DNA from: Megalopta genalis
Taxonomy: Eukaryota > Arthropoda > Insecta > Hymenoptera > Halictidae
DNA: 64,000 nucleotides
Direction of reading: 5' to 3'
Assembly: GCF_051020955.1 (NCBI RefSeq)
Contig: NC_135015.1
Span: forward strand, 2,615,616-2,679,615
Within the stretch, counting starts at the first letter, position 1. Each line of letters opens with the position of its first letter. The position numbers were made by a program, and so were the translations under genes. The notes under the pieces were generated by a model. That model saw only the letters and a program-made list of their open reading frames with translations. It did no database searches and was not told where the DNA came from. Below, one piece after another: positions 49,347 to 59,822 of the stretch.

Positions 49347-49532
49347 CGAATCCTGAAAAATTGTTATGTTCGTGTATCCGAATCTAATAAAGACAGCTTT
49401 GGCAATATCATACAGTTAAAAACTTTTCAATGACAACAAATGTGATATTTCTTAATGATTCTGTTCTTGCGTGACTGCTACCATATTACTCTCTGTCATT
49501 GTAACAAAGGGTTCATCCCGTTGATAAATAAA

Positions 49533-49586
<54 letters not shown>

Positions 49587-49748
49587 GATATAGAATACAA
49601 TGACCTGTGCAAATATGGGAAATTGATTTGAGAAATCATTAAGAAACATTACATTTATTGTCACTGAAAAGTTTCTAACTGTGTGATATTGGCAAATTCG
49701 CTTTTCTTAGATTCGGATACACGAACATTACATTCTTGCAGGATCCCG
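49347..49748. mobile_element. Inverted-repeat element containing a TTA microsatellite
   Basis: The arms 49347-49460 and 49634-49748 are reverse complements at roughly 80% (TTCGTGTATCCGAATCTAAT against TTAGATTCGGATACACGAAC; ACTTTTCAATGACAACAAAT against a worn counterpart). The centre holds the TTA tract at 49534-49585. It is most likely a MITE in which a TTA repeat expanded. Confidence 0.6.
49534..49585 (+). repeat. (TTA)n microsatellite, 52 bases
   Basis: Uninterrupted TTA repeats. On the opposite strand this gives the poly-Asn run of a short frame, which is not a gene. Confidence 0.95.
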
Positions 49749-49940
49749 ACTCGACCCGTCTTCTCTTTCAGGTACTCGAAAACTATAAACTTTCGGGACC
49801 CCGACCCGGCCCGACTTAAATTTCGGATAGCTGACTTTACGGTACACCGACTTTACGAATTTTCGGGACCCGACCCGACCCTACCCTATCCGACCCGACC
49901 CGACCCAATCCGACCCAAAATTTCAGGTACCCGCATACCC
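49740..49940. repeat. CCCGA-rich degenerate repeat
   Basis: Strings of GACCCGACCC-type pentamers (49796-49815 and 49863-49918) alternate with copies of TTTCGGG(A)CCCGAC and TTTCAGGTAC(C)CG. It adjoins the right arm of the inverted-repeat element and may be part of a larger transposon. The frame 49683-49955 reads through it as a Pro/Asp/Arg-rich peptide and is judged an artefact. Confidence 0.6.
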
Positions 49941-52255
49941 CTGCTACGAGCATAAAATTTCATAGCTACCAGAAAAAATGTTAGAAAGCTTTTCTTTATT
50001 CCTAATATTAAAAAATCATACTTTATTTTCTCGTGAAAGAACGATCCCATAGATTGATTGATTTAATTTACGTTGAATAAAATGTGTACAATAATCAACA
50101 GCTGCATAAAGTTACGAAAACAACGGAACATCCAACAAAGGATAGAATATTCTGCCCACGTTCCAGTCTCATAAATGAATTCTTAAAAATAGGCGGTTGC
50201 ACGAAGGTCTAACTGCGTCATGATCCTAGTTTAAATATGCCATAATCTCGGCAGTCTGTTTAAAAATCTATTCAGGACCGAAACGTGATCGTAGGTAAAG
50301 GATCGTCGTGGGCAGCCTACGGAAACCCTGGGGATGCTTTGTAACGGTGTTTCGGTCAGATTCCTTTCGAATCTTCGAGAAATCTTTTGTATCAGCGGTT
50401 CCCGGCCTACCCTAGACCTTTTCCCTCCGAGAAAGGACCCGCATTCCTAGATGACGCGCAGAATATTCGGCTTGGAACGTTTAGGGTTTCTTCCGTCACG
50501 AAGAAAACCAGTTTTTCTTCGAAACCGACGGTCAGTTTTTCAAACGCACGTTCTAGTTCGAATGCCACGTTATTTTTCTATGTCATGTACCATCTTCCTT
50601 ACCCCGGAGGTGGCCAAATTTCCATTCTCTGAATTCTTGAAAATTGAGTATGTATGGTCAGCATACAGATTTCTAAGCGATCCTTCCTTTCTGACAATAG
50701 ACGCGGTTGAAACATTAGATTATACACGAAATAATAGAGAACCTCTCGATTTTTCAACTCTGATGACGTGCACACATTCTTTTGGTGTTAGTTATGTCTT
50801 CCAATGTTTATATAATTTTGGAACATTGTTTGTAGGTATCGATTGCTACTACCCCTGGTAAAAATTATTTGTACACCCTTCAAAAGGCAATAATTTTTTT
50901 AAAACTCGACCAAATGGCATAAACTTACCGAATTTCATCGTAAATTTTCGTTTTCGAAAGATGGATTTGACAATGAGACATCAAGAAACAAATTAAATTG
51001 GGAAATAGGGGACGGATGAGGGTTACAGCCAAAAAGAATCATGGCTGAAATTGTTTAAGAGAATCTTAATTTGATCTTCAATTTTAAAAGATCAGGAAAT
51101 TGCCGGCAAAGTATTAAGACGAAGAAATACTGTTTTTTTATTGAAACTTCTGGTCCTTGCAATCGATTTTTATTTCACAATTTACGTAACGCAAGCTTGA
51201 TGTATCTTTTCGATGCTGATTGTATAATTTCAGATATTAATCATGTTAGAAGTGTGCACAAATATCTTAAAAACCAGCACACAATTCGTTCCATATTCGC
51301 CGTCTATTAATTTTGCATGGTTCATACTCCGTGAATCAAACTTAATTGATTAATATAATTTTTCTTACGTCTGAAAGTTTTATTTGACACACGAAATCTA
51401 TCTTAATACCGTAACTATTAGTTGGGTTATCTGTTTCGTAGAGCAAATCTATTTCTATCTATAAATAATATATTTGCCGCTTTATAATTTGCTCGATCAT
51501 TAATACAGTTTTTCGATCAATTGCGATCTTAGCTGCGGTTTCCAATGTGCAATGTTTACAGATTACTATGGTATATACGTTGTGCATTCCTCGCGCTTGC
51601 AGATATTCCCGCCTAGTCTGCAATTTGATGCGTTGTCAGGGTACAATTTGACGCAATTCTAGATATAAATATACACTGTGATAACACACAGCACGAGGTC
51701 GACCTCAGCTTTCCTCTTTTTGCCACGATTTTTGCAGTTTCTTTCCAATTCCTTGCCAACGCTCCAACCTCTATCAACTTCAATATTCTGAAGATCCTTG
51801 GATCGTTCCGTTCCACTTTAATTAATTAATAAACATGGAACGTGTCGCGTACGAGATAGGCGCGGTCGGTAAACATAGTCGGTCAACATCGTTTTACAAA
51901 ATTCACCGTGGCCAGAGATGACAAAGTGTAAATGGTTGTAAGCAAAAATGCAATGAATTCGAAGTTAACGTTGTAGGTGCGAAATTAACTAGTTAGCTGT
52001 TGTAACCTCTTTGAAAAATATGTACCTAAATGTGTCGCAAAGGAAAGAACAACTATGTACTTTTTCACTATTTATTCATTTTATATCGTAATTCGTAAGT
52101 AATGTAATTTAATTACTTAGTATTTTTTAATTATAATGTAATATATTATTTTTTTTAATATAATATATTATTAAATATTAATTTTTTAATTATAATGTAA
52201 TTGAATTACTTTATAATTATAATTTCTTGAGCAATGCAATAATAATTTTGCACAA
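49941..52255. other. Non-coding stretch
   Basis: 50130-50620 is less AT-rich. The frame 50451-50861 (+, 136 codons) crosses from this patch into AT-rich DNA, has no recognisable domain and shows no splice framing. Nothing else is evident. Confidence 0.45.
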
Positions 52256-53572
52256 CTCTGGTCTTAGCCCCCTAAATTGTGACACTTGTTGTTAATGCAA
52301 AAAGTGATGTATGCAAAATTTGGAAGTATTTCAACCAAACACGTCTAACAATATTTCTGAAGTAACGAAATATATTTACGTTTAAAAAAGTATAATGGTC
52401 GATTTGATCCGAAAAGGCGGACCCGACTGTCTTAAAAGCAGCTTAATCTTTAAACTCTCCCATAACTATCTTAATATTCATCCAAATCGAATGAACTAAA
52501 AATCATATTAAAGCTTGTACTTCCTACTTTTTGACTCTCTATATCATCTTTATCGCAATCGGTGTCTAAAACGTAAAACCGGTGTATAAGAAGGTATATT
52601 AATTTAAAAGAATTTCTTGATATTAATTAACCATTACAAGTTATATAAATATTTGTTCACGTATAAATAGGTTAAATAGATTAAATTTCATTGAAAGGAA
52701 ATGTTTCTAACACATGAATATATAAAAAGATACATATGACATTAATATAATGAATATTTATTTAGTAACTAAAAAAATGTCAGTAATATCTAACAGTTAA
52801 ACGGAATAACAAATGTAAATAAATAAATGGATAGATAGATACACAAATAATAGATAATAAACAATAAACTTCAGTCTCAGTAAAATAAGTAACATTAAAA
52901 ACTGGTCTTCAAGAATTGATAGACATAATTCATAATCCATTCCAATGCTGCGACATTTCAACTTCGATCAGTTGTAAGCACTGTTATCCGGACGAATCCG
53001 GAAAAAAATTTAACGCTATTATAATTATGAATCTTCCCGAACACAATGATACCAATAAAAATGTTGGAACGAACTGGGAAATTAAGTTCGTTAATAAAGT
53101 TTGATAATTGCACAGGATATGAGTAGATTATTTTTTGTTTTCGAAGTTTAATAACTACGCAAATATACGTGTAAAAGAAGCTATACCTGCGTAAGGCTGT
53201 AGTTTAGACCTATTTTAAAAGCTCCTCCCATAAGCAACAATCTGTAAAATTGTCTTAAAAACACTGAAAAATCGATGGCAAATGAATGGTGCTTTCATAG
53301 GTGGCTCGAAAAGAAAGGGGAGTCAAAAATTTTAAACATTCAAAGCATGTCACTGTTGTCAGAGTTGTCTAAAAAAAAGGTTGGTACATTGTTCCTCATA
53401 CATGTTATTATCTAGGGAAACATAAATTTTGTGTATCATGCAAACTTTTTGCAATATGAATTTGGCCACCTTTTCGGGTCAAATCGACCACTGTGCGTCG
53501 TCTGATTGCTTCTAAATTTTGGGCGCATTATTTTCTCACCAAGTGTCACAGTTTAAAGGAGTAAGTCTGGAC
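52256..53572. mobile_element. Larger inverted-repeat element (about 1.3 kb), decayed
   Basis: The sequence TGGTCGATTTGATCCGAAAA (52398-52417) recurs inverted at 53471-53492 (TTTTCGGGTCAAATCGACCA). Outward from these, AAATTGTGACACTTG (left) pairs with CAAGTGTCACAGTTT (right), and TCTTAGCCCCCTAAATT with a worn match near 53558. The arms are therefore about 100-170 bases, at the two ends of an AT-rich interior with no open frame of interest. Probably a non-autonomous DNA transposon. Confidence 0.45.
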
Positions 53573-53578
53573 GAAATA

Positions 53579-53797
53579 TAGTAATTTCTCTCCCTAATCC
53601 GCACCCAGATTGCGCACAAAAGTGGGCACTTTCAGAAGAGAAGATCCGATTATTCGAGCCTTGTGGCTCGTTTTTGTAATTACCGATTGTCAACAACTAT
53701 AAAAACGAGACGCAAAACTCGAATAATCGTATCTCCTCTTCCCAAAATGGCCATTTTTGTGCACAATCTGAGCGCTAATTAAGAAGAAATGACTGTA
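53579..53797. mobile_element. Foldback MITE flanked by TA (about 219 bp)
   Basis: The left half (ATTGCGCACAAAAGTGGGCA, then CGATTATTCGAGCCTTGTGG) is the reverse complement of the right half (AAACTCGAATAATCGTATCT, then TGGCCATTTTTGTGCACAAT) over about 90 bases around a 35-base loop. The tips read TA-GTAATTTCT on the left and, inverted, TA-CAGTCATTTCT on the right, consistent with a TA target duplication as in Tc1/mariner-type MITEs. Confidence 0.72.
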
Positions 53798-55566
53798 GAA
53801 AGTCGGAAAATAAGGACCGCTATAATTCATCCCGGTGCACGGTTTTAGTCAGACCTTTACCATCGCAAATATTCAGGAAAATAATTTTCGGCGTCGAAAT
53901 ATCGAGCAGAAACGAATACATAGCCGGTTCCACGTCGTAGACACGAGCCATTGCGTATCTAATTAACGCGATTACCTTGCCGCGGAACCCGTTCCCGCGG
54001 CTATCGTACCCTTATTTAGGAGCGACTATGCTACTGTATGCTTGCTCGTGCTTGTGTACGCTTGCTTATATGCACTTGTGCACGGTTATGTACGTTTGCT
54101 CATGGTTGTGCACGCGTGTACGCGTGTGCGCGTGCGTTGAGCAGCGAAAGTAAGCGCTGTCAGGAATCGTGGAGAGTGCTGCTTCGATTTATCGGCATCG
54201 AGTAGACGAAAGAGTCCCGCGATCGAGCCTCAAAACGCTCGTGCACGCCGCTTACTGGCTCCGGTCTGCTCTTACATAACCGTGTAGACGGTAAGGAAGG
54301 CAATTACGTATCGCGAAACGTGTGTAGGATCATTAAGTTACCTCGCGGTATTAGCTCGAGCTAAATTAATCGCGACTCGATCAAGACTGTGGGAAAGTTA
54401 CCAGGAACCGGGACTACGTGCTCCGGATACTTTCCGACTCTCAAAACTCGCTGCTGGATCGTGGGCGTATCGTTTTTCTTTTTGGAAAAGCGTAATCGCG
54501 CGATTACGTTATCTTTATTATTAAAAATAACACGAAATTGGATTATTTACTTAACGTTAAACTTACCGCGTAGTAAAGGTGACTGGCTTGTGTTATTTCA
54601 TAATGATAAGTTGATTGTATGGAAAGATTGAATGTATTCAGTCTTTTTCACAAAATGTATTCAAACTTTTCTTCACGTTTATCACAATGTATGCTTGCAT
54701 TCAGATATTACTTCAATCATTTTCTCCGATAGAGTTTTTATAATTTCAACAAATTTGAAATAAAAAAATGTGAAAACGGTGATTTCAATCAACTCGGTTT
54801 AGTGTGAATCAGACCGGGGCAAATTGTATTTCAAATGAAAATGAGATCTATTTCGAATCGTTGTTTTTAATGCTGCTATTTGAATATAGAAATAATATCG
54901 ATCCATTTGAAATAATAACACTATCAAATAATGAATTATTTTGCGATTTTTTTATTTCAAATATGACAAAAGGAAATAATTCTTAAAATAATATGTGACG
55001 AAAAGACTTGGAAAGCTTTACATCAATTTACATTAAAAAGATTTCATTTGACAAAATTTTTACAGCAATTTAATCTTAGCGATACCTTGTCTCGAAAAGT
55101 TTACCTTTAAGAGATTTCTGATGAGGTACTTTTTATATTGTCGATGAAGAAAGTAAACATACCACTGGCGCAGAAGACGAAAGACGGATGTTATTCTTTA
55201 GAAAAATATGTCTCATCGGATAATCATTTAACATAGTCAGATCGGTCCTACTCAAAGCTAATAATTTAATAATTGAGTCACCATATAATTTCACAAGAAG
55301 CATTTCACAATTATCAGAAATAATTATTCCAAATAATTCTAAAATAAAATAACATTTTATTTAAAATAATATTTCAAATAATGTTATTTCCAAATATGCC
55401 CAAGTCTGGTGTTAATACTGAATCATTGTAATAAATGCGTTTGCAAGAAACCTTCGTATTACCTTTTAGTTGTAGAGATAATTCGTACAAGTAATGTGCT
55501 ATATTCATTGAAATTTGCAATCACTGTAAGCTCTGATTTATGCGGATAATATTATTAAAAAATCTG

Positions 55567-55568
<2 letters not shown>
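53798..55568. other. Non-coding stretch
   Basis: 53820-54450 is CpG-rich. It contains a degenerate tandem tract at 54040-54135 built from GCTTG(T/C)GTACG-like units that ends in a GCGTGT run. From 54500 the sequence is AT-rich. The short frames are unrecognisable. Confidence 0.45.
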
Positions 55569-55623
<55 letters not shown>

Positions 55624-55626
55624 TGC

Positions 55627-55698
<72 letters not shown>
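55569..55698 (+). repeat. (GT)n/(GTGC)n microsatellite, 130 bases
   Basis: Alternating GT repeats with a central block of GTGC/GCGT repeats at about 55606-55632. Alternating purine-pyrimidine sequence of this length can adopt Z-DNA and varies readily in length. Confidence 0.95.
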
Positions 55699-56747
55699 TA
55701 CTAAAAAGTGTTTACTAGGAAAAGTCTTAACCAGCAAGTAATCGATGAATTAAATAAAATGTTCTTAATGCAATTTATGAGGACCCAAAGACGTAATATC
55801 GAAGATAATTTTACTGTTTATTTAATGTCTTGAATTTATATTTCATACAAATGCATAAACATGCGCGCCGATATGATAGTAACTTCGTATCGGTTTCCAA
55901 TACTCGCTTCGATTTTCATTATTATTTACGTTGCCTTATAAGTATTCTTATCGCTCCAACTTTGCTACACTCGCAGAACGAGGAATTTCAACTTTCCAAG
56001 CCTGTAATCGGGATAAGAATGTATTCTTCGAACGATCGACTAAAAAGGATCGTTTCCAATAGAAATAACATTCGGGAAACAGCTGGCAATGGAACATCTA
56101 ACGCGGAAATCGCCAGCAGAGTCCTGGTGTGCCGTGGAAATGCTGAAAATTTATGCTCTCTTTGTATACGGCGATGAGTTGCGTAAACAAACCGGTAGTC
56201 TACAAAGTATACCCGTGTTGGCAATAAAACGAACAGATGCGAATCGGCGGCTGACTCGAAAGTAGCTGATAATTGCTTCGCGATTAGAATCTTGTTCTTG
56301 AAACACCTCGAAAGTGGTTCGCATCTCACCTTTGCGAAAACGCCGCGGACAATTGTGTGTCTTCGCAATTTTCCGTCCATCTACGACAAAACTGCTATTA
56401 CGGAGATGCTCGTTAAGATTAAATAACAAACGGTAATTTGAAGAACGCGTAGCGCATTAGCGTTAATCACCATATGAGCAGGATTCACGATAAAAAGAGA
56501 AAATAGGAATCTCACAGTGACCAAAACTCGAAATCAAGCTTAATCATACGGTGATATCGTCGTGTTAATCAGTTCTGACTCTCTCCTAGCGAGGACTTTC
56601 TAATGAAGAATAATTTTATTTGAACGATATTAATTCGGCACATCAGTCTGCTTTCGAATTATAAATTTTTATTGCATATTTCATTAAGAGACTGCAGCGC
56701 ATAATTTCATCTGATGAGCCTAGGAAATATATGCATAGATACACGTA
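55699..56747. other. Non-coding stretch
   Basis: The part 55850-56440 is less AT-rich and has overlapping frames on both strands (115 codons + at 55830-56177; 130 and 92 codons - at 55988-56429). They cannot all be genes and none is recognisable. Confidence 0.4.
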
Positions 56748-56946
56748 CGGTGGTGTGCATAATTATAGACTCGAAGTAACCTTTGCATTTTTAGTGATAT
56801 TTATACAAAAGTATCATATTTGTATACTTTTATATTTGAAATAATAGAAAATAGCAATATACAAATATTATATTTTGTTAACGTTTCGTCTAAATATCAG
56901 CAACAATGTAAAAGTTACTTTTAATCTATAATTATGCTCACCACGG
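56748..56946. mobile_element. mariner-type MITE flanked by TA (199 bp)
   Basis: The left end CGGTGGTGTGCATAATTATA and the inverted right end CCGTGGTGAGCATAATTATA pair over about 60 bases, continuing through AAGTAAC(C/T)TTT(G/A)CAT. TA lies on each side (56746-56747 and 56947-56948). No coding capacity. A partial relative lies at 38058-38300. Confidence 0.75.
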
Positions 56947-56948
56947 TA

Positions 56949-57654
56949 TAACTAAATTCGATCAAATTCAACTGATACAACTCAATTTTATGTATGAACA
57001 AATTGAAACATTGCAAACTCGCCGAATATGAATACGAAAGATGCATGCAAAATGAATTTCATTTTTCTTATGCGCATAATCGTGATCGTTACGATTGTGT
57101 AACGCTGTTAGGGAAAACATGTATGTTCGAATTGCCATCAGTCACACCAAGAAAATAAAGAAACAAGGGAAGAAGTTTGTGCGTGTGTAAATTGATAACC
57201 ACCTTGATGAAAGTGGCAGATGTCGTTCGCAAGCAGAACGGATTTGATGTTTCGACACGGGGAAAGATATTTCCGGTTCTTCGCGACACTCGGCGTTGCG
57301 CAACCGCTTTTTACACATTCGCCGGTTGTCGGCTTGTGCCATCCCACAATCGGAGTAGTCTCTCCCGACGGTTTCACGAGAGTGAAATGCTAAAGTGAAA
57401 GGGTATGTCTTTCCGTGCGTGCTGTTACCTCATAAGTTGTGTACCTCGTAACGCCGCGTCGCGCTTCGGACCGAGCTGAAACTCTGCTCGCGACAAGACA
57501 TGTTCGCACAAGTTCACGACCGAATTTCGTTTTTTCTCTACCTTCCTTCTTTTCTTCTTAATTAGCTTCCTGTTACGAGTGCAATTAGGGAAATCTCACG
57601 TGAAACTTAACAAGGACCACAGCTTAGACACTAAACTTCGAAGAATTACGTGTT
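56949..57654. other. Non-coding stretch
   Basis: 57080-57500 is less AT-rich with several overlapping frames on the - strand in three registers. No recognisable product or splice framing. Confidence 0.4.
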
Positions 57655-57817
57655 GTAGTGAATAGACTGCACATTTTTATGCAAAAGAAAAATTGTTAGC
57701 ACTAGTTACAAGATACACGAGCTACATGAACATTGATTTCGTTCCTTAATAATTTCAATGAGTTGAAAATAAAGCTACAGTACACTTAAATTCCTTTCAT
57801 GTTTTTATTATTTTGTA

Positions 57818-58393
57818 TTGGGTTGGCAACTAAGTAATTGCCGATTTGTTCAATGAAATAAAAAATTTTTTTTTACTTGGAACGAAGTTTAATCTGTAAT
57901 GTATTTTCCATTTTGTTCGATGACCTTTTGCCATCTCTCTGACAACTTGAAAATTCTACGCTCGTAGAAAGTCTGATCCTTTTCGGCCAAAAACTGAGTT
58001 AAGTGAGATTTTACAGCGTCATCGTCATTAAAAGTTTTACCACGAAGGGAGTTGTCCAGGGATCGAGATAAGTGGTAATCCGATGGCGCGAGATTAGGGC
58101 TATATGGTAGGTGTAACATCGATTCCCAAGCAATATCCATCAATTTTTGCCGAGTGGACAAAGACGTGTGCGGCCTAGCATTGTTCTGGTGGAAAATGAC
58201 ACCTTTACGATTGACCAATTCTGGTCGCTTTTCCTTGACCGCTGCATTCAATTTGTCCAGTTGCTAACATTCACGGATAATAAAAAATGACATAATAATA
58301 ATAATTTTATAATATAACATTTACGGATATCATAAAAATGGGAGTGAGAGACATTTATAACTGAAATCGGCAATTACTTAGTTGCCAACCCAA
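57818..58393 (-). mobile_element. mariner element, internally deleted (576 bp)
   Basis: Inverted ends TTGGGTTGGCAACTAAGTAA (both sides, at most one or two mismatches over 28 bases) are flanked by TA at 57816-57817 and 58394-58395. Orientation is opposite to the copy at 17995. Sequence and deletion junction are the same in both: the 5' leader ATCCGTGAATGTTAG joins directly to the last third of the transposase. It sits inside a hAT-like MITE. Confidence 0.93.
57889..58263 (-). pseudogene. mariner transposase, C-terminal remnant
   Basis: An uninterrupted frame of about 124 codons reads LNAAVKEKRPELVNRKGV, IFHQNNARPHTSLSTRQK, then YSPNLAPSDYHLSRSLDN and ends WQKVIEQNGKYITD. The catalytic D in HQDN has become N (HQNN), while the third catalytic D (SDYH) is intact 34 residues further on. 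The N-terminal DNA-binding domain and the first D are missing through the deletion. It is inactive. Because the rest of the frame is open, it is in better condition than the frameshifted copy at 18131-18498. Confidence 0.93.
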
Positions 58394-58450
58394 TATTTGA
58401 TGTACTCCTTTTTAGTATAAATGCTTTAAGCCCGCAGGTCTAGTAACGAA

Positions 58451-59600
58451 TTAGTTTCTGACAGAATAATGATTAATCGTTATTCGAATAAAACATTCGA
58501 CTATCAAAAATTCATCCGGCGAATTGTCTTAGATAAATATTTATTCGAAACAATTCGAACAAAGCCTAACTCTGGACCGAAGCAACGGGACTAGGTAAAG
58601 CTCGTGAAAACTCGGTATCGGATGGCGTCTAGTAAAAGTTTTGAAAAATGATTCAGAGCGAAGTTTTCCGCGTCGGTCTACAGTGTACATAAAACAGGAG
58701 CAGAGCTCGCTCGATTGGTCGACGTGTAACGCCACTTCTTCGGTTTTCCTTTTCCCCCGACGCGAAATGTATTACGTGCGAAAGCGTTACGATGCGTCAC
58801 ATGCGCCGATTCCTCGGTAGCTTCCGCGTAACTGTCGTTGTTATGCATCGACTCGAACCAACGAGATTTCCGTGTACCCCTATTATTACCGTGGAAACTG
58901 TGACCGTCGCTCAGCGCCATCGATTCAAAACTTATGCTTGGCGACTCAGAATTAGATTTACGGATGAACGCTGCGCCCGCGAGCACCGTTTGTAGTAGAT
59001 CGGCGTTTGATCTCTTACGCGAATGGAGCAAGAGTTGAAAGTTTAAATTGGATCGCCAGTCAAAATACTTCTTTTTTATTCGCTGACAATGTTGCATCCA
59101 GTTGGCTTGATTGCCGTGTCGAGAACGCGTTCGATATATATTCTTTTAATCCACGAAGATTGATTCGTGGAAGGGAACATTGAATAGCAGGATTTGCGAG
59201 TTTCTATTTTTAGAAATTTGTTTGAAATGTCAGTCATTCAAGAAAGATTGTGATTCTTCGTGCAAAAATTTAAATAATATGCAGTGATGAGAAACAGAGA
59301 TGAATAAACATGTTTATTCGATTAATAGTTTTAGTAGATTGAGAATTATTAGATAGTGGATATATTATACATTTATGAACTAAGCTGACGCACATAAAGT
59401 AGCAAACATATCATCAAATTAAAAACATCGTTGTTTTGTTCCGACCTTACTAAAATCTGAATTTTTTGCTTTAAATTGTTGCGAGAAACTTATATTTCGC
59501 GTGAAGAACCACCGTTTAAGAATAACGTAATGCATTCCATTAATTCTTCCAATGTTTGCGTATGTCATCTATTAATTTAGTGTACACGTATAACATTCTT
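58451..59600. other. Non-coding stretch
   Basis: 58560-59110 is less AT-rich and contains a 139-codon frame on the - strand (58678-59097), rich in S, N, R and K, with no recognisable domain. 59110-59600 is AT-rich without features. Confidence 0.4.
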
Positions 59601-59607
59601 CTATCGC

Positions 59608-59814
59608 TAGACTGCCTGATATCTTTATGCAAAATCAAAATTTTCTAACCCAGTTTGTAAGACACAAAAGTTAAATAAAAATGTATTACTCCTTTCAATT
59701 GTTTTAATACATTCAAGAGAAGATAGTATAATGTTCTTCAATTTTTGAAATGTGTTTACACTTTGGTACTTTATTTAGTTATTTTTGTCATAAATACATA
59801 AAATCCGGAGTTTA
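59608..59814. mobile_element. hAT-like MITE, copy 7 (207 bp)
   Basis: It starts TAGACTGCCTGATATCTTTA and ends ACATAAAATCCGGAGTTTA. The flanks TCTATCGC (59600-59607) and TTTATCAT (59815-59822) agree at 5 of 8 bases, the differences all being C/T or G/A changes. The interior AAGTTAAATAAAAATGTATT and TTTCAATTGTTTTAAT segments match copies 4 and 6. Confidence 0.65.
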
Positions 59815-59822
59815 TTTATCAT

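Larger units (their letters stand above)
57663..58442. mobile_element. hAT-like MITE, copy 6, split by a mariner insertion
   Basis: The left end TAGACTGCACATTTTTATGC begins at 57663. The right end, AAGCCCGCAGGTCTA, stops at 58442. The flanks GTAGTGAA (57655-57662) and GTAACGAA (58443-58450) agree at 6 of 8 bases. Removing the mariner (57818-58393) and one TA leaves 202 bases, the normal size for the family. The mariner therefore inserted into an existing MITE, so at this locus the mariner is the younger insertion. Confidence 0.78.

Noticed and set aside
49452..49664. Poly-Asn peptide on the - strand
   Set aside because: It is the translation of the TTA microsatellite inside an inverted-repeat element.
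50451..50861. 136-codon frame on the + strand
   Set aside because: It crosses a composition boundary without change, has no motif, and no acceptor or promoter precedes it.
55555..55737. Thr-His repeat peptide on the - strand
   Set aside because: It is the translation of the GT/GC microsatellite.
58678..59097. 139-codon frame on the - strand
   Set aside because: Hydrophilic, S/N/R/K-rich composition without a recognisable motif, in a patch where + strand frames are also open. Chance is the simpler explanation.
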